64,000 bases of DNA from Tubiluchus corallicola (taxonomy: Eukaryota; Priapulida; Priapulimorpha; Priapulimorphida; Tubiluchidae). Under the pieces are notes generated by a model. The model did not search any database, was not told where the DNA came from, and saw only the letters and a list, made by a program, of their open reading frames with translations. Each line of letters opens with the position of its first letter. Positions within the stretch are counted from its first letter, which is position 1. Positions 1 to 22,050 of this stretch are shown piece after piece. Both the position numbers and the translations under genes were made by a program. The DNA lies in the NCBI GenBank assembly GCA_030141605.1, contig JAQGDQ010000085.1, forward strand, positions 558,001-622,000, given 5' to 3'.

Positions 1-273
1 AACGCAAATAAAATCACACACAAGCTAACACGTATTTCATAAATAATGCAGTCGACATCATTTGACTCGAGCACATCACAGTGTAGTATATTTTCATGTA
101 AATCAATCATTTCTTTTGCGAATCTGAGTTTCCCGTCTCAGCATAAGATTTTTGTCTGAGCACAAGTCTTCAGTAACATTGTTATAAAAGACGAAAATGG
201 GTTACAAACAGCAATGTGAACCACGTGATGATTTAAAACACTGTTTGCAAACTAGCTTGTTTCAGATGGTAAG

Positions 274-664
274 TAGTGGTGAGCATCTAAAGTTCGAGTT
301 TGAACGTTCGAATTCGATTCAAACCTAAAATCATAGATCCGAATAATTCAGCACTTCAACAACATGCATTCTCTACAATTAAAATTGTTGGAACAGTATG
401 CAGTTAGCATAATTTAGCTGCAGTTTCTGTGCAAACTTTTTAACAAACCATAAATGGCTTTGCAGCAGAACAAATTGAAGCAATATGTATCATCTTTGTA
501 AGACCACTTTTTACTAGTGGTTCAAAACTTGTTCGAAAATTTTTGAAACTCAATTCGAATTCGATTCGGAATAGAAATACTGAAATTCGGTTGAATTCGA
601 ATTCGAAAGTCAAACAATTCTATTCGATTCAAATTCGCTTTCTGTTAGAGAATGCTCACCCCTA
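274..664. mobile_element. hAT-type MITE (non-autonomous DNA transposon)
   Basis: The ends are inverted: TAGTGGTGAGC on the left, and TAGGGGTGAGC when the right end is read in reverse complement. An 8-bp near-duplication flanks them, ATGGTAAG at 266-273 and ACGGTAAG at 665-672 (7 of 8 match), the target-site size of hAT transposases. The interior near both ends is rich in TTCGAATTCGATTC-like palindromic motifs, as in hAT subterminal repeats. There is no coding capacity in 391 bp, so it would have moved with a transposase from elsewhere. The family assignment rests on end sequence and duplication length only. Confidence 0.75.
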
Positions 665-672
665 ACGGTAAG

Positions 673-1470
673 CATTAAGCAATCAAAAAGAAAAGCAATG
701 ATGTTACAATGTGTTTTAGGTGATAAGCACCATGTCATTTGAAAAGCATTTCTCATTGCAGCATATAATCTAGCAACACAGTGATTAAATAGGTTTAACT
801 GATACAGTCAGATATACAATTTTTTGGTATAGGGGATATTAAAGCGATGAGTAATAGTACTGAACAATTAATAAAACCAAGGTATTGATGAATCATTTAA
901 GAATCGATTGTGTTATTAATATCATTTTTTTTAGTGTGAAAGCTTTGTATGCCTATACATTCTTCAAAAATCGAAATGAATGGCTCGGAAAATCACTAAA
1001 CCTCAACTTTGGCAAAAACACTTTGGAGGCACTGATCCTGAAAGATAAAGTGGAGGCTAAAATGGTCCAAAAATACACCATGAATCGGCATTCAAAAGTC
1101 GACAAGCTCGTGAGGCATCCGCAAGTGGAGGATCAGAATGCCATCCTAGTAAGCATAGCCAATGTAGGCCAATTCTGGGCCAGTACTAGCATTATGGCAC
1201 CAGTGAAATTGGTTAGGGTAGGGCAGCCAGAAAGCAGAAAATTTTGCCATTAACTTGACTGTGCCAGGCCAAAACCATCTACATGCTGGCAAGTTACTGG
1301 CCCAATTCTGGCAGATAGTGCTGGCCTAGCAAGGATCTGGTTCCTGTGCCAAAAGTGGCTTTAATTACTAAGGCTGCATTAAATCTAATAGCCAGTTTAC
1401 CGTTGTACAATTCACTAAAGTCTGATTCAGGCAGTAGTTTTGGAGATCAAGTAGAATTGCATAGAACATC
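673..1470. other. Intergenic, with a TGGC/GCCA-rich patch
   Basis: No gene is seen. An open frame at 885-1253 shows no recognisable domain. From about 1140 to 1345 the motifs GGCCA, TGGCC and TCTGGC recur in both orientations, which looks like repeat-derived sequence. I cannot define its borders. Confidence 0.4.
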
Positions 1471-1472
1471 GT

Positions 1473-1788
1473 AGAATCTTCCGTCGGAATGACTGCCTTA
1501 CCGTCTGGATTGTTCTCGAACATTTGTGCGAGAAGTTTCTATAGCGCGCTATATAAGGCGAGGCAGGCTGCCGGACATGGGGGGATTGCACATATCTAAC
1601 ACGGACTTATACTTGTATATTTACCTTTTCAGATATACTTAAACGTTTTCCAGATTTTCAAGTTTATTGTAATCATTTCACATTCCTTATCTTTGTGTTG
1701 TAGAATTCTTGCTAAATAAAGTAGTTTTATTTTACGACGTGTTTTCTGGTTTTCTCTACGAGCCTTCCGAGAGAAACAAAACACAACA
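1473..1788 (+). mobile_element. Possible solo LTR of an LTR retrotransposon
   Basis: The segment has the layout of an LTR. A GC-richer 5' part is followed by a TATATAAGG promoter-like box near 1550, a start-like region, an AATAAAG polyadenylation-like signal near 1715 and a terminal ACACAACA ending at 1788. No convincing 5-bp target duplication or second LTR was found, and the left border is uncertain. It could instead be a fragment of another repeat. Confidence 0.35.
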
Positions 1789-2045
1789 GCAGTCAGCACT
1801 GGTCCGGTCAGCATGGAACCGGTTAAGGTGCCAGAACTGGCTGTATTAAGACACATTAAAGCCAGATTCAGACAACCTAATTAAGCCAACATTAAACGTT
1901 AATCGGGCCAGTATGCTAACTGCATTGAATTCTAGCTTTGTTCTCAGTACTGTAGTTCTTTGATTACATGATGAGCATTTGACTTAAATATGGAGAGCTA
2001 TCCTGGGACTTGCCAACTTTAACACATAATAAACACCGGATACCC

Positions 2046-2170
2046 TTTGTAGTCTCACAATGCTTTTATTTATTTCAGGTCATCAGCAGCACAGTCTATT
2101 TAGCTGATTAGATGCGTTAGGGCAAAAGCTCATGAAATCTTAAATAAATAAAATTATTGTGAGACTACAA
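2046..2170. repeat. Short inverted-repeat element (stem-loop MITE)
   Basis: About 35 bp at 2046-2080, starting TTTGTAGTCTCACAAT, are repeated in reverse complement at 2136-2170 with few mismatches. A roughly 55-bp loop lies between. The structure fits a small MITE or foldback element. No clear target duplication is visible. Confidence 0.55.
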
Positions 2171-5100
2171 ATTATATTTATCGTTTTATATGTTCAATGA
2201 GCATTCAAGTTCATGTGCCATTCATCATACATTTCAGAAATAGAATGAAGAAAGCTAGCACTGACAGTTAATTAAATTCTAGTCTTATTACTCCAACGTC
2301 GTAAACATATATCCGCACCCACACTGTTTTTATTAAGTTGAATATTGCTTCCACAGGAAGAAAAATAAGATTCTGAATCTTATTGTCTGGGTGAGTTAGG
2401 CGATTAATTTATTAATTGATAATGAAATTATATTAGCAGCAGTCGTTTTTTTGTACATTGGCGTATCAAAATTGTTACATAACAAATTACCATTAACAAC
2501 GTACTGGAATAACCCACAGTCCGTAAAGGTTTACTCGAAAAAGTAATTCATAGAGTTTTTCCAGTGGTGTGGCAAAGAATTTAGCATTAAGTGACGTGTT
2601 TTATTCTAGAAGAGTCGTGCCTATTCGTTGTAAGTGTAATGAGTAATGACAGAGTGAGTAGGCCTAATAGACATCGGAATGATGAAATGTTTTCAGTAAT
2701 TTCATAGCTAGAGGCCTCGTTCTTACTGGAAAACATGTGACGTCATCGACCATGTGCGAACTGTAGACACGTCACATCAGTTTCATCGTTGATTGGTTGA
2801 TTTCTGCCAGGGTTGCTCTCAATGTTTATAGAAAGCCGCTGCGGGTTCAGCAAGTTCGACAGTTTGTATGCGTAGCAGTTTTTAGAGTGTGTTGTGCAGA
2901 AAGAGACGGTCTCAACAACAGGGAGTTGTCCCTTTGTTAGGGAGACGCGAGTTCCCCTATGTACATGAAATAACTGGAAGAAAGGGTTGCTCAAAGCATT
3001 TGGGAAAGGTGTGTATTTATATATTTATGAATGTTTATAAAGCAAAATTGTTGACTTTTGTGCAAGCTGCTGGGCAGAGCTCATTAAAATAATGCTTTAC
3101 TTAACATTGCAGGTTAGCTCTTAACGAAGGTATTATACTGCTAAAATTGCAGGTTTCTTGTAGAAATATAGTAGTATAGTCTCATTGACTACCTGTGGTC
3201 TTGTGGATCATCTTTCCAATCAATATCAACTAACACAATAACACTGCTTTTCACCTGGGAACGATGAAAACACAGCTTTTGACGAATTTCTGTGTCTTTG
3301 CATAAATTGTTCTGAATACATTGACTATAACCGACGAAATATTTTTAAAATCTGTAAAATTATATTTTAGATTTTTTTATTTAGTATGAATTAGAGGTAG
3401 TAACTGAACTGTTTTAATATTTAAATCATTAAACAGTGTTTCATAAACATTTAAATATTAACATTTAATTACCATGTGTGCTTGTAGTAGGATTACTATT
3501 TTAAAAGCTGCACTAATCAATGGTTGCGTCAGTAGAACTTAAGCTTTCGGCAATATTACTTTGATTCGACACCTGTTAAAAATTGTTGTACCACACTTTT
3601 TCCTCTTTTTGATAGGACTGTTTGTCACTGGTTCCTAAATGCTGATCGATAGTTTTCTCATATCGTTTTTTATTACTGCTTCTTATCGTGGATTAGCCTG
3701 GATAGTCGTAAATGCACTTTTCCACCTGGCCTCTCATCTATAGAATTCTCTACCAAAAGTTTTTACCCTAAAAACCACCTCAGGTGAATTTAGAACATCA
3801 ACAGATGCTTTATAATACTAGAGAAATTGGCTTTTTTGTTTTGTTAGACTTGATTTACCGTAAAAAAAGCAGCATTAGATCTAATAACCAATTTGCTGTG
3901 ACGCTGTATGAATGTCTTCCAGTTCTTCTAGTCCTTATCTTATGCTTCTTTATTTTTCTCCTTCCCAATGAAGCTTTTTAAATCCCTTTTTGGATTTTCT
4001 TGTATTCTGTGCTCGCTTGATCTCTTGGTTCAAACATCTAACTATAGTGCTCTAGTAGCAGAAGCATGAAAACTGGTCTGGCAGGAAAGGTTCACCTGTT
4101 TAGAATAATGAATTTCGCGTTCCATTGTACTTCTTCAGCTGCAGGCGAATTCCTAGAATAGTAAACAACGCTCAGCTGCTCTCTGGTCAAACACAGGGTA
4201 AATGATGATGATGATAATAATAATAACAATGTCTATAGATACATAATATGTGTGTGCATTGTGTAGGTACAATAACACATAGAAGCTTCTCATAGTCAAA
4301 GCTTGCAGTGTTTTTAAGTTTATTACCGGTAATTAGGTATTATATATCACGTTGATGAACAGATTTTCGTGGTCGCAAAAATAGCTAGTATGAGCTCGAA
4401 GTAAATTCGCTAGTTATTGCCTCATTCAACTTGTCAAAGTCTGTTTTCCTTCTGTTGCTGCTTTTTTGCCACCTTGATCAGGGCTGGCGTTCCATTGACA
4501 ATAAATCTTCATTGACCAGGGTCACTGTTTTATAGAAACCCAGGGTTAGTTAGTTACTTTACTGGCTTTATGGTAGCCCTCGATTACTTTTTCGTTAGTT
4601 TTTTGTAATGATGAAATATGCTGCCAACCTGCCAATCTAGTTGTTTGCAAAGAAGTAGAACTTGCGGATTTTACAGAGTTTAATCGAAGAGCAACACGAG
4701 AAACAAAACTTACATAAAAAACGTTAATCACTGTAACTGTACTTTTCTTTGCTCAGTGCAATTTAGCCAAAACTTGATGTATCTGAGATAATCTGACAAT
4801 TTCTTTTGACTTCTGAGCATGTTGAGAACAGGGACATGATGAATAATTTGATATATTCGTCAGGTCCCTGGATGGGAACCCGTTATGTTTTTCTAATGGG
4901 TGCAAAGTATTAAAATATCGGCAGTTTCGGAGATGCAGTATTCGATGTTACATACATGTGCAAAGTTCAACTGCACTTACGTATACAAATCAGTAAGATT
5001 TCTTTTGCTATTTTAAATAATGTAGTTCGTTTTTTGCTTTGCACAATTCAAGCAACACTGTTTTTGTCAAATAAGAGTCCTATTGCAACATGGGAATTTT

Positions 5101-8100
5101 GGCATTTTGAATGTTTTAAACGTAAAATAAATTTTGTTGGCAAATTAATTTCAACCAACACTTTTTTTATCGAATAATGATACTATTGCAAAGTAAAAAT
5201 ATTTCGACATTTCGATTTTTTGAATATTATAAACTAAAAATATTTCATTCATTTTTGTGAAGTGCAAGATAGTGAGAAGTGTTGTATGTGTAGTGACTTG
5301 AGTTAAATACTAAGAAACGTATTAGCGAATTTGTTTGGCGTTTTGAATGTAATACAGACTTGCGGTTATAGATGCTCAGAGCTGTATTTTCATTTAATGG
5401 TTAGCGAAGCCCGAGTTTGTGGCTGAGTTCCAAAGCGAGATTACATCCAAGGTTAGGGACCCGCAAGCATGTATGTAATTTGGGAACTAAATACCATGTT
5501 GGCTATGTTTAGCCCCACGTTGCATGCGAGTGTGCACAGAGTTCAGTACTGGCTGGCCTCATTTCCGTTGCATAGAAGCCACGTTGCTTCTGTCTACAGA
5601 ATGTCGTAAGCTTTGTTATTACCAGTCGCTCGTCTGATCAATAAACTTGTGATAAGGAAGTAATAAGAGGGTAGGATAAAGCCAGTTAATTGCGTGTGCC
5701 GAATGCTGACTGACGATTATTAAAGCCATGTTGGTACAAATACCTCACATTGCTAGAGGGCAATTGAAATGCCAAAAAATATAAAAAGGTGTCTTTATGT
5801 GGGATATTTGTTCCAACTGATGTTTTTTCGCACTATTAAGAATTTGTAAACTCTCATATGTCCTAAAGTTGTAATACTTTCAAATTGTAAAGCTGTTTTT
5901 AAATATTCCAGTTAGTATTTTTTTACTTTTCGTGTGCAAAATTGTGAATTCATAGGATGGGGTTTACACGCTGTACAATGTGTACAAAACAACTGTACGT
6001 GTAACTAGACTTAGTAGACTAATAAGATCATTGAGTTGTTTCGCCTGTCAAAATCTCCCCAAATGTGATATGCCAGTATACAGTATGTCCAAATTTGCCT
6101 GGTTGGTCAATCTCGAGTTTACCAGCGTTGCAAGTAAATATAAATACATTTGCTCGGCGACATGAATTTAGTGACTGTGTCTCGGACATCACATCCTTTC
6201 TTCAAATTTTGAATATGACAAATTTCTAGTCCTAGTTTGCGTCACCATCATATGACCCGAGAGTCCTGTAAGCGTTATGCGCATTTCCTCTTTCCGTATC
6301 CCGTTAAAGTGTGTGTAATTTTGAGATGTCTCCTTCCGCTGAGACAAGACGTAAGGCCAAGTACAGTTTATGCCTGATTTGTACTGGGTTTTGCCAGGTA
6401 GCCCTAATAGGCCTATGTTGCCATGTTTTTGTTATATGTTGTGGGTATAGCGTTCTTTATGTGCTAGCGTCTGTTTGTATGACCGTGTACAATTGTGAGA
6501 GTGAAAGTTGTAACCGAATTTTAATACCGCCATGAGCGTACGGTGCACCCTGCCTAATGTCAGTAATAAATTACTGTGACGCTTTCGAAAGAATGGTTCA
6601 CTGTCCATGAACCGACCTCGTTCAAAGCTTGACCTCAATGACCTGTCTTTCTGTGAAGAAAATCTTTCGCTGTCATTGCTTAGCCTTTTGAGTACCGTGT
6701 CATTATTGTACTTCTAGTGTGATCTGAGTTTTTTGGTCTTTGACTAAAGAATGTTCAAACAAAATTTGCAAGTTACAATTTAAACTGATAATTAACTCGT
6801 ACTATCGAAATATTCACGAGCAACAATTTCCGGTTGCATCGGTAACCTTGGCTTGTACAATAAACGAATGGTTTTCATTACGTCTCTCTTAACGGTGAAA
6901 TTTGATTTATTCAAAGTTATATGCTTATGTAGCCTTGTTAATTACAAGTTCAGTGTTGTTTAGTAAACAAATTGTAAATTATGAATAGCAGAGTCAAGCT
7001 CAAGTGTTAATAATATGCGCAGTTTAAGTGCAAACTATTAAATAATTACACACAATCCCATCACACGAATCATTTTGACTATACAGTCATGTACCGAGGG
7101 TTTCTAAGAGGTATTCAGTACAAAAACTGAAAAATAGCAGAAAAACTAGTGTATATATGCATATTTGGTTAGGGGTCTATTAAAAGTTTAAAACTGCTGT
7201 AGATTTGTCACTGTGAAGTGAGGAACCTCATTTTGACGAAATAGATATTAAAGAACCGGGATATCAGTGCTATTTTAATGTTTATCTGTAGAAATTTTAC
7301 TGTAAATTGAATTATTCTTCGAATAAACCATTAAACATACGTTTCAAACATGGGTGGTATGTTGTTAAAATAGTGAAAAAGTGCTCAGTTTTTTAATCAT
7401 TTTGAGTAAATTGCATGTGTGCTATGTAATTCTTAAATTCATGTTTTATGTGCATTCTTGCTGTACTACATGGCAACTCATATAAAGTGTGTAATATTAT
7501 TTGCAAATTCCTTGTATATTTATTGTATTTGGCTTCATGGGATATCCTGTGGTTTCAATCAGATAGGTATCTTAAAATTAGTCCCTCATTTGCTTGAGAA
7601 TTAACGAAATCCAGATGCTGTGATCGTTTGTCTGCGGTCTCTTACTGGTTCTAAAATGTTAATGCGTATCTGAGGAAGTTTTTCACGTAGCTAAGTTGGC
7701 AAACCCCATTATCATGAGGCAAGGGGAATGATTAATTTGGCTTCTTAAGCGCTGTTTGTTCTACTAGTACTTACTTGGCCCGCAGCCAAATTTACCAGTA
7801 TATCATAAACTTCAGCCGATATGTTTGCTTGATCTAAATGTAGACCCATAGTAAACAGTTGGTATTTACAAGTTTGTATTTGTATTTCGGTATTATGATA
7901 CCCAGGGTCGATTAGTCAGCCACTGAAGTGTTTGGTTGGGTGAACAGTTTGTTTTTGCCTGAATCTGTCAAAACTCGTGTTCAGTAATTTCAACTTTCTC
8001 TGTGCGGCTGCTTCAATTATGCGTTATTAGTCGAAACTGACAGAACAACAGGTTGTTTTGATTAAAAGCACCTGGCTTCAAAGATTTCGATTTTTTTGAG

Positions 8101-8500
8101 ATGAATTCTTGTCAATGTTTATATACATATCGTCCCTACTCAAGCTTTCTGTATTTCTTCATTCACAACCGCATTGTAGAATTCACAACGGCATGTCTTG
8201 ATTGCACGTCCTAAGTTTTCTGTTTGAGGTGCTAACTAACACCGGTAACTATATCCTTTGCCCATACTTCAGAACTGAAATACAAGGCACCGTACATCAT
8301 AAAATCAACTTTGGTTTAACAGATAGCTTATGCCGTTGCAATCTTGACTACAGTAATGTTTTTAACTGTAAACAAGATTTACTGTATACAGTGAAAATAA
8401 GTTTTATAAACAGTTTGTATTTTCGCTTATTTTCACTTGAAAACGCTGGCTGGACACATTGGGCTGGTCAAAAATCAGCGCGCAAATTCAGTGAAGTTTG
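2171..8500. other. Long gene-free stretch upstream of the MNK gene
   Basis: No protein domain, RNA gene or clear transposon is visible. A perfect CRE-like TGACGTCA lies at 2738-2745. It is followed by a GC-richer segment that ends in a donor-like AAAG|GTGTGT near 3008, so a distal non-coding first exon is conceivable but unproven. A short GAT/AAT microsatellite lies near 4204-4230. Confidence 0.35.
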
Positions 8501-8507
8501 ATAGCAA

Positions 8508-8515
8508 TGACGTCA
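8508..8515. promoter_or_regulatory. CRE-like palindrome, candidate MNK promoter
   Basis: A perfect TGACGTCA (CREB/ATF consensus) lies about 1 kb upstream of the first coding exon. It is followed by a GC-richer stretch and a good donor (TGG|GTAAGTAC) at 8622/8623. A short non-coding first exon at about 8530-8622, spliced to the acceptor at 9525/9526, would explain the layout. Transcript data would be decisive. Confidence 0.35.
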
Positions 8516-9533
8516 CAGTTTACATGCGCGACCGTTATAACTTTTCTTGGGAAACGAATTTTTTGCGCGTGTAGTACCATTAATTTACCAAATTATCAAT
8601 ATCTCTCAACTTGATTTGAGTGGGTAAGTACGCTTTTGAAGCCAAGTTCGAAAACGAAGCACCGGGCAGTTTTTATCTTCTGTGTGCATTTAAGGTCTAG
8701 GTTCCTTCCTCGTTATATTTTACTAACACCTGCGACGCAAAATATGTTTTGGTGCCACCATGTCAAAGACACCGGGATAAATCCCTATACCAGGGATCAT
8801 GGCCGCTTGGAAGTTTAGAAAAATATTTTCTGCCTGATGTTTGTGCGCAGAGCACGATAGACGGTAGACGATAATAATGCTGTTCAAACTTTGTTGTTGA
8901 CCTAGAAGGATTTTTTGCAGCTTTAAATAGGCCGGTGCCATCTGTGAGTGACGGTGGGGTGTGTATAAATAACTGGCTTTAGTCTAAAGCAAGACGTTGC
9001 ATTGCGTGGGCTGGGTTGCGTGTTAACAAGAAAAATAATAAATAACGTGAGATTTTATGAAAAAAATTCACACCCTCTTACGCTCGCTTAGGACTTCGCC
9101 ATGTTTTATTTACAAACTTGCAAGGTGTGCTTTCATTGCACTGCATGGTTTTGCGACAAATGTTTATAAGGCAGTATTGGCAAGATACGTACCTATAACA
9201 ACGATTTTGGGTGAAGCCAAACCATTCACGAAAAGGCTTAGACTTAGCATTGATTATCGTTTTTTCTACTTTTTTGGTTGACGTTGCTTAGAAGACTACG
9301 CTGTAGTGACAATATTATATCTGTAATAGCATATAGTAGATCAAAACGAGTTTTAATTTTGTGTTTAACCCGAATATGAAGGTTGTGATACATATAATAG
9401 TCTTGTGCTTCTAGGCTAGTTTTATTGTCTTCTAATTAAATGTTGTAAAAAAGCAGTGAAGTCTTCATTTCATGTCATTTGCTTTATACAGTGTTTTTTT
9501 ACTGATGTTTTTATGTTTCTTCCAGTTAGCTGA

Positions 9534-19584
<10,051 letters not shown>

Positions 19585-22050
19585 GTCATTTGTCCTGTCT
19601 TTCAATGAGTGTTTGTAAATATGTGTCTTTGTGTGCATAATGAGCAGTGTTCTTCGTGTGAGTGTTCTATTGGATGGTCATCATTGTAAAAAATCACCAC
19701 TGTTCATTATAAATGGTTGCTACATTAACAAGCTTTATTGTTTTTCTGTTTGACCATAACCTCATTAATGATCTCCCATCTGACTTATGTAACTAGGGAT
19801 GTTCTCTTTGTAATATGGTATGTTTTTACTTTTGTATAATTATATGTCTCAGTTTTATGTGTAAGCAAATCAATTGATAACTAGGGCTGCCATATTTAAA
19901 TGTTAGTTAACCTTATGATATTTGCTTTTATATTGAATTATTAGGATCTGTGAACAAGAGCAAGTGCTTGCTTGCAGAACTGAGATGCCAGTATGTAGAA
20001 TAACTATTTCTGTGTGTGATTGTATGACAAAGTATGCAGGCCTTCCATTTTCGTATTAAGTTGTATTGTGCGCACTGCCCAATGTGCTAGTTGTGTAGTA
20101 ACTTGGTATACATATACATTTTGGTGTAGTAAGCTACTTACTTTTGAGTGGTAAAATTTAGCAGTTATTTTACTAGGAGTATTGTGTATCATCAGCTAGT
20201 CTAATCATGGATATTGTTTTCACCGTCATTCTTGTTTTGCGTTGTTCGTATTAATGAGTGTCTTGCATTGTACATCATTATTTAATTGGGATTACTCAGA
20301 TGGCACCATTATAGTTAACAAGCCTGGGGAATAAGCCATTTCACAGTTCCGGCGATTGGTGATGAAACGGTCAAAGGTTAAGTACCAGACAACACATTTG
20401 TGTACACACAAATGTGACAATGCCTCGCAGCTCATGCTACTGTAGTACCAGTTTTGACAGCTAGCTAGAACCTTACCTAGTTTATTTTTTCTTGTTCCCA
20501 AGCAAGATCCTGCTAGTAAATCGCTGTATACGTATTAAATGCATAAAAGTCCATGTAAAACAACTGAAGTTACAGAACTGATGCGGCAGACGGCTTTTCT
20601 TTGCACATGTCACGTGGCGGTTGTAGTTAAGATGCGTTGCTGTGGTACATTTAACCTTTGACCTGCAGCAACTGCGCATGCGCACAACGAAACTATGAAA
20701 AGGGTTATTACTGCGGTTGCAGCTACATTGTGTAAAAATGTGTATTAGGAATCTGAAAAATGATTGTGTTCATGGCGTTAAAGATGCACGAAATCTTGTA
20801 TGGGCGAATTGTAACATTAGCTTTGAACTTGATTTAATTTTTTGGAAGTAAAGTTGCACTGCCAAGGTTTCGAAAACAACGCCAAGTACTTTTTATAATC
20901 ATTTGTGTCATATGAGTGGCTGAGAAAATAAGGCGTGAGTGTAAGAAATGGATTTTAACTGCGGGAGGATTTATGTGAAATCAAAAGTTTATTATGATTA
21001 TGTTGGTCATCCTGTAGTCTTTATCATTTTTGTTAATGCGAGGCTGGAAATTTTCTTCACGCCCGCTTATTGTATATAGTACTGTGATATATTCTTTTTC
21101 AAATTACGCAACAGTGTGTCTTGCGACATTGTTGACACTAGGGAAACGGGCACATGTCATTTTCCTAGAGTTCTTTTGTACAATGTGTTTTGTTGTTCAG
21201 ATCAATTGCTACAATTGGTTATATTATTTTGTCACTAAATGTTAATGGTGATTTCAATCAGGTCCACTAGTTTTTGAATAGGGTTTCTAAAAAGTTTCAG
21301 TATACGAGTAGTTAATCTGATCCTAAAACAGTCACCTCCAAATGTCTTTCCTCAGAATTTGCATTATATTTTCTTTACTTTGACAAGTTAAACAACTAGC
21401 ATGCATTTTTTGTAATAATGACACACTAGCTCATAGGCTTTTCAATTGTATAAATTTTAATACATGGCTTCTAATATCATCTGGGCCTGTTTTCTAAATT
21501 TCATAAACTGTTTTTGAAATATACATTTTAAATCTAGTGCTCCAGAATTGATGCCTGACGCCTTCAGTCAAAGATTGGTTGGACATTTTTCTCATTTATT
21601 TGTTAAGGGTATTGCAATTATTAATCATGACTTCAAATTAACAAGTTTGTATTTTGTGGTTAATTCAGTTTTGTTTAAAATGTAAATAGTATGTCTTTGT
21701 CTTCAAAAATTTTTACATCCACTGTGACGTGGGGAAATTTTTACTTTGTGCTGTTAACCGAGTCATATTAGTGGTTCAAACACTGGCCTTTTTACGGGGA
21801 ATCGCTGTTGTAAATAGTATGTTATACCAAATTTACTGTGTTAAGCATTTAGCTTTTGTCTCTGTAATGACATTATGGTGCATTATCTAAGTTGCACATA
21901 CCGGTTTATATTAGATTAACATAAGTTTAATTGTTGATAGTTAACGGTATGCGGTTCCTGCTGGATTATCAAGGTAAAGTGCCGTTTAATCATGTTTAAA
22001 TCGTTATTAAAATCTAATGCATATTTTTTACGAATAAAAATTCCAAAAAA
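19585..22050 (+). other. MNK 3' UTR and flank
   Basis: No further coding sequence follows the TAA at 19582. The best polyadenylation signal I see is AATAAA at 22033-22038, followed by a T/GT-rich stretch, which would give a 2.4-kb 3' UTR. Earlier cleavage sites cannot be excluded. Confidence 0.4.

Noticed and set aside
885-1253. 122-codon plus-strand open frame
   Set aside because: It has no domain or recognisable homology and runs into TGGC-rich repeat-like DNA. Probably chance.
6311-6535. Cys-rich 74-codon frame resembling a membrane peptide
   Set aside because: Isolated in a gene-free stretch, with no splice partners or known motif.
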